64,000 bases of DNA from Pantoea cypripedii (GTDB lineage Bacteria > Pseudomonadota > Gammaproteobacteria > Enterobacterales > Enterobacteriaceae), in the NCBI RefSeq assembly GCF_002095535.1, contig NZ_MLJI01000001.1, positions 2,159,832 through 2,223,831 of the forward strand, written 5' to 3'. Under the pieces are notes generated by a model. The model was not told where the DNA came from. It was given only the letters and a program-made list of their open reading frames with translations, and ran no database searches. Every line of letters starts with the position of its first letter. The stretch's first letter is position 1. Of this stretch, positions 45,581 through 54,483 are shown one piece after another. The position numbers and the translations under genes were made by a program.

Positions 45581-47116
45581 TTAAAGTTTCACCATGCTGC
45601 GCATCATCAGGCGGAACAATCGCAGTCGCCCACGCATAAAACGAGGCTGTAACCTCAGGGGATGTTCTGTCTCCTGGCTAAACACCAGCGTCACATCTTC
45701 ACTGGCACGCCAGGCGGGCCAGGCAATGTCACCCTGCAACTGATGGCTGAACTCATTGGCGTCCCGGGCAAACGTCACCCAAAAAGCGCTGACTTTGGCG
45801 GCGAAGGCATGGTCGGCTGCGGTATACGTTCGCCCTTCTGGCGGCGGCAGCGATTGCAGCGTATTGAAGACATAGGGGATTTCGTTGCCATGCCAGGCTC
45901 CGTGGGGATAGAGATCGCGTGATTGCTCGGAAACATAATCGAACCAGTAACGCCAGCCAGGCATACCGATATTATGTTGCGCTTTGACGATCAACAGCGG
46001 CATCACCGAAAAAGCCATGTCACGCGCCACCGCGCGCCCCAGCAGCCTATCATCGTGAATATCGTACAACCACTTGATCACCCGATAGCTGAAGCGGTTT
46101 TTACGCCGTAGCTGCTGGAGCACCTGGGTGGCATCGACGCCAAAAAACTCCAGCACGCTGGCCTCATCGCTATTGCTGCCAATCATCAACGGCACCCGGT
46201 GCTGTTTGCCCGCCAGAAAAGTGGCCAGCATCGGCCTGGGCAACACCGCATCGCCACTGATCGGCACCGGCCCCAGCGCCAGTGGACGTTGTAACGGCCA
46301 GAACGACTCCGCAGGCAACTCGCGTAACTGAGCGGCCGAGACGTTTTCCGCCAGCCCGAAATGCGCCGCCACCTTTTTGCCCGCCTGCTGCGCTTCTGCA
46401 CGCGGAATATCCGGCAGACTATAGGCGCTCTGCACAATGCCTTTGTGGAACAATCCCTCAGCCAGCGGGGAACAACATAAAGACAATACGCTACGCGCCC
46501 CCGAAGACTCACCAAACAAGGTGATATTGTGGCGATCGCCGCCGAATGCCGGGATATTGCGCTGCACCCATTGCAGTGCCGCAATCTGATCGAGCAGCGC
46601 AAAGTTATTCACGATACCATCCGATGGATATTCCGCATCCAGCGCCGGGTGAGCAAAAAAACCGAAATGGCCGAGACGGTAGTTGAGGGTTATCACCACC
46701 ACGCCCTGCGCGGCCAGCGCTTTGCCACGATAAGGATCGAGGCTGCCAGCGCCAATGGCAAATCCGCCGCCATGTAGCCACACCATGACCGGCAACGGCC
46801 TGGAAGGCTCGATATCAGGCGTCCAGATATTCAGATAAAGGCAATCTTCGCTAAAACGCCCAGGATCACCGCCACCTGCCGCGACGCAGTAGTCCCGATT
46901 TTGCCAGCTGGCATCACCCCATGCTGTGGCATCATGCACCCCCTGCCAGGGCCGCAATGGCTGTGGTGGCCGCCAGCGCAAGGCGCCAACCGGAGGGGCG
47001 GCATAGGGTATCCCCTTGAAGACAAAAAGATCATCATCCATTGTGCCTCTGAGTTCACCTTCCGCTGTCACGATCCTCAGACGTCGTTCGTTTTTCATCT
47101 CGGCTTCCCTGATCAT
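45581..47116 (-). CDS. Type B carboxylesterase
   Basis: About 511 aa from the ATG at 47116, which has GGAGGA just before; ATGs at 47128 and 47098 are also possible. It is a carboxylesterase/lipase of the alpha/beta hydrolase fold (COesterase). The oxyanion HGGGF, nucleophile elbow GESSGA, an acid Glu in SNSDEASV and the catalytic His in HGAWHGNEIPYVF are visible. No signal peptide. The substrate is probably an ester such as p-nitrobenzyl esters in homologues. It is divergent from the DoxX gene and alone on its strand. Confidence 0.9.
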   Translation of the reverse strand: MIREAEMKNERRLRIVTAEGELRGTMDDDLFVFKGIPYAAPPVGALRWRPPQPLRPWQGVHDATAWGDASWQNRDYCVAAGGGDPGRFSEDCLYLNIWTPDIEPSRPLPVMVWLHGGGFAIGAGSLDPYRGKALAAQGVVVITLNYRLGHFGFFAHPALDAEYPSDGIVNNFALLDQIAALQWVQRNIPAFGGDRHNITLFGESSGARSVLSLCCSPLAEGLFHKGIVQSAYSLPDIPRAEAQQAGKKVAAHFGLAENVSAAQLRELPAESFWPLQRPLALGPVPISGDAVLPRPMLATFLAGKQHRVPLMIGSNSDEASVLEFFGVDATQVLQQLRRKNRFSYRVIKWLYDIHDDRLLGRAVARDMAFSVMPLLIVKAQHNIGMPGWRYWFDYVSEQSRDLYPHGAWHGNEIPYVFNTLQSLPPPEGRTYTAADHAFAAKVSAFWVTFARDANEFSHQLQGDIAWPAWRASEDVTLVFSQETEHPLRLQPRFMRGRLRLFRLMMRSMVKL

Positions 47117-47290
47117 GGATTCCTCCATTATTTGCAGGCCCGGCGTGATTGTCCATGTTGCTGAGGAATTTGCAGATTAAGCCGAAAACCCGTGCGCGAG
47201 ATTCAACACCCCATTCTGATTTTTTGTCGGGTTGCCATTTACCGATTAGATTTAATGTTACAGGTTGACCTGGCGAAATGGAGAAGCGCA

Positions 47291-47725
47291 ATGTTCGGTG
47301 GTATTAACCAGCTGTTTACCCGGATGTGTGATCATCCGGACTTCGCTAAATTACTGCTCCGCCTGACGTTTGGCGGATTACTGTTGTTTCATGGTGAATT
47401 TAAAGTCGTGCACGGCGTGGCGTGGATTGAGCATCTGCTCACCGTCAGAGGTATGCCTGGCTTCATCGCATACGGTGCTTACATCGGAGAAATTCTGGCA
47501 CCCGTGATGATGATCATTGGTTTCATGACACGCCCTGCGGCGTTCATTATTGTGATCAACATGATTGTCGCGACGTTGCTGGTAAAAATGGGCGTGGTCT
47601 GGCACCTGACGGATGTGGGTGCATGGTCGCTGGAGACGGAAGCCCTTTACACGCTTGGCGCACTCGCCATTATGTTTCTGGGTGCCGGGAAGTACTCGCT
47701 GGTGCGGACTCCACGCCTGCAATAA
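47291..47725 (+). CDS. DoxX-family membrane protein
   Basis: 144 aa from the ATG at 47291 with GGAGA 8 bases before. There are four membrane helices, with the DoxX-type LLRLTFGGLLLFHGEFKVVHGVAWIE and FMTRPAAFIIVINMIVATLLVKMG. Relatives (YphA, YqjF, DoxX) have poorly known roles in redox or detoxification. It has its own promoter region and a strong terminator. Confidence 0.88.
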   Translation: MFGGINQLFTRMCDHPDFAKLLLRLTFGGLLLFHGEFKVVHGVAWIEHLLTVRGMPGFIAYGAYIGEILAPVMMIIGFMTRPAAFIIVINMIVATLLVKMGVVWHLTDVGAWSLETEALYTLGALAIMFLGAGKYSLVRTPRLQ

Positions 47726-47733
47726 TGATACAA

Positions 47734-47760
47734 AGCCGGTCCGCAGACCGGCTCTTTTTA
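47734..47760 (+). terminator. Intrinsic terminator after the DoxX gene
   Basis: An 8-bp stem AGCCGGTC / GACCGGCT, loop CGCA, then CTTTTTA. It is the clearest rho-independent terminator in the window. Confidence 0.9.
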
Positions 47761-49095
47761 TGCCAGGCCGCAGCGTACCAGGCTGCGCTGCTGCATCTGC
47801 TGATACAACACCATTTCATCCTGCACCGCTGCACCCAGCGCGCTTTCAAAGGCTTCGCGGCTGGCGTTGCCCGCACTGCGGACCTGGGCTTCATCTCCCA
47901 GATTAGACTGGAAAATCCCCGCTGCGCTTACCGGTAAAAAGTCTTCATAGGTAATGGGTTCTGCCAGCAATCGACCTTCTTTCATCAGCTGTTCCATACT
48001 CTCTTCCGCACGCGGAGGAGACTGGATGCCCTGTTCCGTTAACCGATAGCGGAACCACGCCAGCTGCTGTTCCCGCAGGCTGGTTTCATCATCAGGAAAG
48101 TCACTGAACACCGCTGCCAGATGTTGCTGATGGTGCTGGTTATCCGGGCCGGTTCCCGCTTCGGCCAGCAACTTATCATACAGCGCGCGGCCTTTCGGCG
48201 TCAGCGCCACACCACGCTGCTCGATCTCGCCGAACCGGGCGGTATGCGTCCCCTGAAAGCCATCCTGAAAATGGACCGGTTCTTCCAGCGCCTTGAAGCT
48301 GGTCTGGCGCAACAGAATCGGCACCTGACGTTGCGGTGGACCTTCGATCAGCGTTTTAGGATCGATACCGCGTGACGGCATCAGCGCCTGCACGCGGTCA
48401 ATGTCCAGCGTACGCGGTGTCAGATGGTTGATGTGGCAACCGCGGAAGCACACCACATCGGCGATCAAACGATGCTGCTGACTCAGCGCACGATAGGTGG
48501 CGCTGTCAACCGTGGTATGCGCATGCCAGCGGAAGGTTTCCAGTGCTTCTTTGACGAATAACGCGGCATCGGCAGCGGTAAGTCCGCCCTGCTGCTGGTG
48601 TTTCGCAATCAGCGCCCGGCAGCCTGGGGTAAAAATATCGCGTGCCGCGAGGATAGCGGCAGCTTTGGCACGCAGCGCCTCATCGTTAATCAACTCCAGC
48701 CGCAACAGTGAGGTAAAAACGCGGAAGGGATTACGCCGCAGCGCACTATCGCTGACCGGACGAAACGCGGTGGAGTGCACCGGCACGCCAGCCTGTGACA
48801 GATCGTAGTATCCCACCGGATACATACCCATGACGGCAAACATCTGCCGTAACAGGCTTAACTCCGCAGCCGTACCCACACGGATGGCACCATGACGCTC
48901 CACGCTTAAGCGGCTGAGTTCATCGGCAGCAGCCAGACGATTTTTCAGGGCGGGATTGGCTTCCAGCGTCCGTTCGTTAACGGCGCTGACCAGTTGCGTC
49001 AGAGTGCCATATTGCGGCACCTCTTGCTGGTACATCGCCGACATGGCCTGAGAAAACAGCGTGCGAATGGCATCGCTGGCGAGAAAGTTGTCCAT
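47758..49095 (-). CDS. ydcJ: DUF1338 2-oxoadipate dioxygenase/decarboxylase (YdcJ/HglS type)
   Basis: 445 aa from the ATG at 49095 (GAGGT 7 bases upstream). E. coli YdcJ is 447 aa. Family members are iron enzymes; the Pseudomonas HglS converts 2-oxoadipate to D-2-hydroxyglutarate in D-lysine breakdown. The metal-site region is visible in SVERHGAIRVGTAAEL and CHINHLTPRTLDID. Substrate use here is inferred from HglS and was not shown for YdcJ as far as I know. There is no lysine catabolic gene beside it. Confidence 0.88.
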   Translation of the reverse strand: MDNFLASDAIRTLFSQAMSAMYQQEVPQYGTLTQLVSAVNERTLEANPALKNRLAAADELSRLSVERHGAIRVGTAAELSLLRQMFAVMGMYPVGYYDLSQAGVPVHSTAFRPVSDSALRRNPFRVFTSLLRLELINDEALRAKAAAILAARDIFTPGCRALIAKHQQQGGLTAADAALFVKEALETFRWHAHTTVDSATYRALSQQHRLIADVVCFRGCHINHLTPRTLDIDRVQALMPSRGIDPKTLIEGPPQRQVPILLRQTSFKALEEPVHFQDGFQGTHTARFGEIEQRGVALTPKGRALYDKLLAEAGTGPDNQHHQQHLAAVFSDFPDDETSLREQQLAWFRYRLTEQGIQSPPRAEESMEQLMKEGRLLAEPITYEDFLPVSAAGIFQSNLGDEAQVRSAGNASREAFESALGAAVQDEMVLYQQMQQRSLVRCGLA

Positions 49096-49185
49096 GATCA
49101 TCACCTCGGGCTAAAGGGTTGTTGCTACTGTAGATCAACCGCTTAACACCGGGTAACAATTTCGTGGAACTGTGATCTCGCCTGC

Positions 49186-50544
49186 TTACTCCGGGTCACC
49201 AAAGCGAAATTTCAGGACCAGCATCACCGTGGTTAACACCGCCGGTAAGGCCAGCATCAGGAAGATATGGCTGAATGACCAGCCAAGCGACAGCAATTCC
49301 GCGCCGACAAAGGCACTGAGGATGGCACCGACGCGCCCTACACCATGCATCCAGCTGGAACCGGTCGCACGCGCATGGGTGGGATAATAGCTGGCAGCCA
49401 GCGCGTTCATGCCGGTATTGGCACCGTTAAAACAAAAGCCGCTGCAAAAGGCGATGCCACTCATCAACCCGACCTGGGCTGGGGAGAAACCGAGGACGAT
49501 AATCGCGATACCGCCACAAAAATAGATCACTGCCAGCGCCAGGTTGGCATTGACGCGGTCCATCAGCCAGCCAGCGAACAGTGACCCCAGAGTGCCGCCT
49601 GCCTGGTACATCGCGGTGATGATCGCGGCTTCAGTGACCGACATCCCCAGCGTATTCACCAGTGACGGCAGCCAGCTGCCAATCAGATAAACCAGGAACA
49701 GCCCCATGAAATAACCGCCCCACAGCATCAGGCTGCCAAACAGGTAGCGGCGGGAAACCACGGTGGCTATCGCGCCATGACGTGCGGTGGCTGGCTCGGC
49801 ACTGAGAAAATGGCTGTTAGCTTGCACTGCACCCGGCATCATACGATCGAGAATGGCATGAATCCGCGCCGCGGGTGCCCGACGACTGATAAGAAAACGC
49901 ACCGACTCCGGTAAACCACGCAGCAGGAAAGGCAGTACCACCAGCGGCAGCACGCCACCGAGCAACATCACCGCATGCCAGTTATAACGCGGCAGCAGAC
50001 AGGAGGCGGCAAAACCACCCGAGGCGGCACCGAAGGTGAAACCGCAAAATACCACGGTGATAATGAAGGAGCGACGGCGTTCAGGGGCGTATTCCGCCAC
50101 CAGCGTACCCACGTTGGGCATGGCCGCGCCAAGGCCTAATCCGGTCAGAAAACGGAACAACATCATCTGTTCGATGTTTTGTGCCATCGCAGTGGCCAGC
50201 GTCCATATGCCGAAGAACAGGACGCTTTGCAGAATCAGCAGGCGGCGACCAAAGCGGTCGGCCAGTGGCCCCGCCACCACAGCACCCAGTGCCAGCCCCA
50301 CCAATGCGGCGCTGATGACCATGCCGAGTTGATGATTGCTGACTCCCCAGGCGGCTTTGAGCGTCGGTGCGATAAAGCCCATCAGCGCGATGTCCATACC
50401 GTCCAGCGCCACAACAATGAAGCAGAGTGCAATCAGGCGCTTTTGCCAGCTGCTTAATGCGCTCTGATTAATGAGCTGGCGGACATCTACTGCTTCAACG
50501 CTGGTCACGTCAGAACCCCTGCTTCGGCTTACCGATTTAAACAT
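49186..50544 (-). CDS. AAHS-family aromatic acid:H+ symporter (PcaK-like)
   Basis: 452 aa with 12 helices and the AAHS signature at helix 1 (ALDGMDIALMGFIAPTL), motif A GPLADRFGRRLL and the GLGLGAAMPN and RSFIITVVFCGF segments. PcaK-type carriers import 4-hydroxybenzoate, protocatechuate or similar acids. It is divergent from a PcaQ-like regulator, which supports an aromatic-acid role. No pca catabolic genes are in the window, so uptake must feed enzymes encoded elsewhere. Confidence 0.87.
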   Translation of the reverse strand: MFKSVSRSRGSDVTSVEAVDVRQLINQSALSSWQKRLIALCFIVVALDGMDIALMGFIAPTLKAAWGVSNHQLGMVISAALVGLALGAVVAGPLADRFGRRLLILQSVLFFGIWTLATAMAQNIEQMMLFRFLTGLGLGAAMPNVGTLVAEYAPERRRSFIITVVFCGFTFGAASGGFAASCLLPRYNWHAVMLLGGVLPLVVLPFLLRGLPESVRFLISRRAPAARIHAILDRMMPGAVQANSHFLSAEPATARHGAIATVVSRRYLFGSLMLWGGYFMGLFLVYLIGSWLPSLVNTLGMSVTEAAIITAMYQAGGTLGSLFAGWLMDRVNANLALAVIYFCGGIAIIVLGFSPAQVGLMSGIAFCSGFCFNGANTGMNALAASYYPTHARATGSSWMHGVGRVGAILSAFVGAELLSLGWSFSHIFLMLALPAVLTTVMLVLKFRFGDPE

Positions 50545-50655
50545 CAGTTTTGGTAAAAAAAACGGCGCTTATGATAGCTCATCGTTAACAATAGCGGGCA
50601 GTAATTTTGAATGTAATTGAGAATTATTCAGGATTTGTGATCTTAACCCTCTGAT

Positions 50656-50670
50656 ATTACTGACGGTAAT
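50656..50670. promoter_or_regulatory. LysR-type operator between the transporter and pcaQ-like genes
   Basis: ATTAC-TGACG-GTAAT is a perfect interrupted palindrome with T-N11-A symmetry. It is followed at 50669-50685 by ATAACC and GGTAGA, a rough match to the reported PcaQ site ATAACC-N4-GGTTAA. Confidence 0.55.
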
Positions 50671-50832
50671 AACCTGGCAGGTAGATTAATATCCGGTATT
50701 CCCCGTGATTACAGTGACTTATGCGTTTAGCGCCACACAAGCTAAAATTGTTAATATAATTTTGCAGCGAGGTTAACAAAATTTCAGTTTGCCAGTTGCC
50801 TGCGCGCTGGAAATCTCATTAAGTGTGAGGTT

Positions 50833-51753
50833 ATGGACAAAAATATCCTTTTCAATCAGCGCATTCGCTTGCGCCACTTACATACCTTTGTTGCGGTAGC
50901 GCAGCAGGGCACACTGGGCCGGGCAGCGGAAACTCTCAGCCTGAGCCAGCCTGCGCTATCGAAAACCCTCAACGAGCTGGAGGAACTGGCGGGTGCCCGT
51001 CTGTTTGAACGTGGCCGTCTCGGTGCGCAGCTCACCACGCTGGGGGAACAATTTCTTACCCATGCGGTGAAGGTGCTGGATGCACTGAATCATGCCGGGC
51101 AGAGCTTCAACGCCCCGCTGCCAGGACGCCCCATGGTGATCCGTCTTGGCGCACTGACGACGGCAGCGATGGGCATGCTGCCGCAAATTCTCGATCGTTT
51201 TCATCAGCAGCAACCCAACACCACGGTTCAGGTGGCGACCCTGCATAACAACGTACTGCTGGCGGGTTTACGCGCCGGGGAATTTGATATCGGTATTGGC
51301 CGCATGGCCGACAGCGAGATGATGGCGGGTCTGACTTATGAGTTGCTGTTTCTGGAGTCGCTGAAGCTGGTGGTGCGACCGGAACATCCGCTATTAGGTG
51401 ACAACGTCACGCTATCCAGAGCGATGCAATGGCCGGTGGTGATCTCCCCGGAGGGCACTGCGCCGCGCCGTATCGCCCAGCAGATGCTGGATGATCAGGA
51501 TTGTTCCCTGCCCGCCAACTGCGTTGAAACCTCTTCCACCTCGCTGGCACGTCAGCTGGCACTGCGTTACGACTATGTGTGGTTTGTGCCATCCGGGGCC
51601 ATTAAAGAAGATTTGAGCCATAATGCGCTCTGCGCCCTGCCCATCAGTTCCGGTGGACCTGGCGAGCCGGTGGGTATTATCACCCGCACCGGTAATACCT
51701 TAAGCCTGAGCGCAGAAGTATTAATGGCGACGATCCGTAAGTTCCACAGTTAA
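50833..51753 (+). CDS. PcaQ-like LysR-family regulator
   Basis: 306 aa. The N-terminus RIRLRHLHTFVAVAQQGTLGRAAETLSLSQPALSKTLNELEELAGARLFERGRLGAQLT matches the PcaQ-type LysR group, where the helix-turn-helix is preceded by a short RIRLRHL region. The C-terminal effector domain follows. PcaQ activates protocatechuate genes. Here it probably controls the divergent symporter. The stop overlaps the smrA stop, sharing the sequence GTTAAC. Confidence 0.82.
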   Translation: MDKNILFNQRIRLRHLHTFVAVAQQGTLGRAAETLSLSQPALSKTLNELEELAGARLFERGRLGAQLTTLGEQFLTHAVKVLDALNHAGQSFNAPLPGRPMVIRLGALTTAAMGMLPQILDRFHQQQPNTTVQVATLHNNVLLAGLRAGEFDIGIGRMADSEMMAGLTYELLFLESLKLVVRPEHPLLGDNVTLSRAMQWPVVISPEGTAPRRIAQQMLDDQDCSLPANCVETSSTSLARQLALRYDYVWFVPSGAIKEDLSHNALCALPISSGGPGEPVGIITRTGNTLSLSAEVLMATIRKFHS

Positions 51754-52316
51754 CGGCTGCGCTTGGCATGCCGTTCGCGGTTATCCAGGCGCGCCTTATC
51801 GGTTTTACGCAATCCAATGTAGAGCGCGCCCGCACCGCCGTGTTGCGGTTGTGCCACGCAAAAGGTTTGCACTTCATCAAACTGTTGCAGCCAGCGAGCG
51901 AGGTAACTGCGCACGATATTGGCATGCGATTCATCCTCCCGCCCCTTGCCGTGAATGATCAGCAGATTGCGTAACCCCTGCTTGCGCGCCTGCATCATAA
52001 AGCTGAACAACGACTGGCGGCAGGTTTCCACCGGCTGACGCAGCAGATTGAGGCTGGCATCCAGCGGGTATTTGCCCAGCCGCAGTTTATCCAGCACCCC
52101 TTGCTGGATACCATCGGCTTTGTACTCCAGCGGCGTCGCCAGCGGAATAATCTCCAGAAAGCCACGCGTGAGAAAGTTTTCCTGTTCATCATTGCGGTGT
52201 GGTTCCCGTGGCGCTTTGGTGGATGGTGCGCGCAGCCACTGGGTATTGGCGCAATCTTTCAACGGTGTCACATCACCCATGGCATCCCGGAAAAGGTCAT
52301 CATCATCAAGGTTCAT
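51750..52316 (-). CDS. smrA: Smr-domain DNA endonuclease SmrA
   Basis: 188 aa from the ATG at 52316 (E. coli SmrA/YdaL 187 aa). The C-terminal Smr domain has LDASLNLLRQPVE, the LLIIHGKGRED core and HGGAGALYIGLR. Smr domains act as nicking endonucleases in mismatch or collision repair. In E. coli smrA is separated from fnr by ogt and the abg genes; here the two are divergent neighbours. Confidence 0.92.
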   Translation of the reverse strand: MNLDDDDLFRDAMGDVTPLKDCANTQWLRAPSTKAPREPHRNDEQENFLTRGFLEIIPLATPLEYKADGIQQGVLDKLRLGKYPLDASLNLLRQPVETCRQSLFSFMMQARKQGLRNLLIIHGKGREDESHANIVRSYLARWLQQFDEVQTFCVAQPQHGGAGALYIGLRKTDKARLDNRERHAKRSR

Positions 52317-52578
52317 GGTTTTTTCCCACATAACAATTCAGCGAAGAAAGAGTAGCAAAAGCTTTCTGGCATCACATCTGTCACTTTTTGCACAAAAATC
52401 CAGCTACGAGTGGTGCCAAAAAAGTGTCAACAAATCGTTCCAGATCAAAAAACACCCTTGCGGAAATTATTGGCAAATAGCGGAATTAGCGCTGATCAAC
52501 TATTTTTGCGCCACCCCCACTTTTTTTGAGGATTATTACTGCTCGGATGAGTGTCCTTTGCACGGAAAAATGTTAAAA

Positions 52579-52592
52579 TTGACCGCAGTCAA
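52579..52592. promoter_or_regulatory. FNR box at the fnr promoter
   Basis: TTGACCGCAGTCAA fits TTGAT-N4-ATCAA with one change in each arm. It sits 22 bp before the fnr start, the same place as the autoregulatory FNR site of E. coli (TTGACAAATATCAA). The preceding TTAAAA is conserved too. Confidence 0.75.
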
Positions 52593-52613
52593 TAATCATC
52601 GAGCGTAGACATT

Positions 52614-53366
52614 ATGATCCCGGAAAAACGCAGCATTCGACGTATTCAGTCTGGCGGTTGTGCCATCCATTGTCAGGATTGCAGTATCAGCCAGTTGTGT
52701 ATTCCCTTCACGCTGAACGAGCACGAACTGGATCAGCTGGATAATATCATTGAACGTAAAAAGCCGATTCAGAAAGGCCAGACATTGTTCAAAGCCGGTG
52801 ATGAACTGAAATCTTTATACGCTATTCGCTCTGGCACCATCAAAAGTTACACCATCACTGAACAGGGTGACGAACAGATTACCGGCTTCCATCTGGCAGG
52901 TGATTTGGTAGGTTTTGACGCCATTGTCAGCGCCCATCACCCGAGTTTTGCTCAGGCACTGGAAACCGCGATGGTGTGCGAGATCCCCTTTGAGACCCTC
53001 GACGATCTGTCCGGCAAAATGCCTGCCCTGCGTCAGCAGATGATGCGCCTGATGAGTGGCGAGATTAAGGGCGATCAGGACATGATTCTGTTGCTGTCGA
53101 AAAAGAACGCTGAAGAACGTCTGGCTGCCTTTATCTGGAACCTGTCACGCCGCTTCGGTCAGCGTGGTTTTTCCCAGCGCGAGTTCCGGTTGACCATGAC
53201 GCGTGGCGATATTGGTAACTATCTGGGACTAACCGTAGAAACCATCAGCCGTTTACTCGGTCGTTTCCAGAAAAGTGGCATGCTGGCGGTAAAAGGCAAA
53301 TATATCACTATTGAAAACCATGCTTTGCTGGCAGAACTTGCTGGTCAGACTGAACAGGCTGCCTGA
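52614..53366 (+). CDS. fnr: Global anaerobic regulator Fnr
   Basis: 250 aa, the E. coli length. The oxygen-sensing 4Fe-4S cluster ligands are at C20, C23 and C29 ([16 protein letters not shown]) plus C122 (MVCEIPF), all exactly placed. The CRP-like cyclic-nucleotide fold and the C-terminal winged helix contain the recognition motif [10 protein letters not shown] (E209, S212, R213). It controls the switch to anaerobic respiration. An FNR box in its own promoter supports autorepression. It is followed by uspE on the same strand, as in E. coli. Confidence 0.97.
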   Translation: MIPEKRSIRRIQSGGCAIHCQDCSISQLCIPFTLNEHELDQLDNIIERKKPIQKGQTLFKAGDELKSLYAIRSGTIKSYTITEQGDEQITGFHLAGDLVGFDAIVSAHHPSFAQALETAMVCEIPFETLDDLSGKMPALRQQMMRLMSGEIKGDQDMILLLSKKNAEERLAAFIWNLSRRFGQRGFSQREFRLTMTRGDIGNYLGLTVETISRLLGRFQKSGMLAVKGKYITIENHALLAELAGQTEQAA

Positions 53367-53372
53367 CACTCA

Positions 53373-53406
53373 GCCGGATCAATAAATGTTATTTTATTGA
53401 TCCGGC
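53373..53406 (+). terminator. Terminator after fnr
   Basis: A 14-bp perfect stem GCCGGATCAATAAA / TTTATTGATCCGGC, loop TGTTAT, then AACAACTTTTT. Confidence 0.8.
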
Positions 53407-53485
53407 AACAACTTTTTCCCTTCTGCACTGTCCTAACTTAGGCTATCTTTAACCCAACTTGCTTTGGTTTTGAGGAGATTGCCTT

Positions 53486-54448
53486 ATGTCCCGGTACCAA
53501 AATATTCTGGTCGCGATTGATGCACAGCAGGATGATCAACCCGCGCTGCGGCGTGCGGTTTATCTCAATCAACGCATCGGCGGAAAAATCAAAGCTTTCC
53601 TGCCTATCTATGATTTTTCATACGAAATGACCACGCTACTGTCGCCGGATGAGCGTGGCAATATGCGCAAAGGCGTGATAAGCCAGCGTACCGAGTGGAT
53701 CCGTGAACAAGCCCACGCCTACTTAGAGGCGGGTGTCGATATTGAAATCAAAGTGATCTGGCATAACCGCCCCTTTGAAGCGATTATTCATGAGGTCATG
53801 ACCCATCAGCACGACCTGGTGCTGAAGATGGCGCACCAGCACGATCGGCTGGAAGCGGTGATCTTCACCCCCACCGACTGGCATCTGCTGCGCAAATGTC
53901 CGTGCCCGGTGTGGATGGTTAAAGACCAGCCGTGGCCGGAAGGCGGCAAAGCGCTGGTGGCGGTGAACCTTGCCAGCGAAGAACCTCATCATGATGCCCT
54001 CAACCAAAAATTGATTCAGGAAACCACGGTGCTGGCGGAAATGGTTAACCATACCGAAGTGCATCTGGTGGGTGCCTACCCGATTACCCCGATAAACATC
54101 GCTATCGAACTGCCGGACTTCGATCCCAGCGTTTATAACGATGCGATTCGCGGCCAGCATCTGGTGGCGATGAAAGCACTGCGTCAGAAGTTTTCCATCA
54201 GTGAAGAGTTCACCCATGTGGCAAAAGGCTTGCCGGAAGAAGTGATCCCCGATATCGCGGCCCATTTAGGGGCGGGAATTGTGGTGCTGGGCACCATTGG
54301 CCGTACCGGATTATCTGCGGCGTTTCTGGGGAATACCGCTGAACAGGTGATCGATCATCTGCGTTGCGATTTGCTGGCCATTAAGCCTGATGACTTTAAA
54401 TCACCCATCGAACTTGATGATGATGACGAAGAAGACGATGACGAATAA
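53486..54448 (+). CDS. uspE: Universal stress protein UspE
   Basis: 320 aa: tandem Usp domains (residues about 1-150 and 160-305), as in E. coli UspE (316 aa). The second domain ends with the nucleotide-site-like [21 protein letters not shown]. The C-terminus has a very acidic tail, [18 protein letters not shown] lies before the ATG. It is linked to stress resistance, motility and aggregation. It follows fnr. Confidence 0.94.
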   Translation: MSRYQNILVAIDAQQDDQPALRRAVYLNQRIGGKIKAFLPIYDFSYEMTTLLSPDERGNMRKGVISQRTEWIREQAHAYLEAGVDIEIKVIWHNRPFEAIIHEVMTHQHDLVLKMAHQHDRLEAVIFTPTDWHLLRKCPCPVWMVKDQPWPEGGKALVAVNLASEEPHHDALNQKLIQETTVLAEMVNHTEVHLVGAYPITPINIAIELPDFDPSVYNDAIRGQHLVAMKALRQKFSISEEFTHVAKGLPEEVIPDIAAHLGAGIVVLGTIGRTGLSAAFLGNTAEQVIDHLRCDLLAIKPDDFKSPIELDDDDEEDDDE

Positions 54449-54452
54449 CGCA

Positions 54453-54476
54453 AAGGGCGACCAACTGGTCGCCCTT
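54453..54476. terminator. Bidirectional terminator between uspE and pntB
   Basis: A 10-bp stem AAGGGCGACC / GGTCGCCCTT with loop AACT, followed by CCTTTTATT. Confidence 0.85.
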
Positions 54477-54483
54477 CCTTTTA

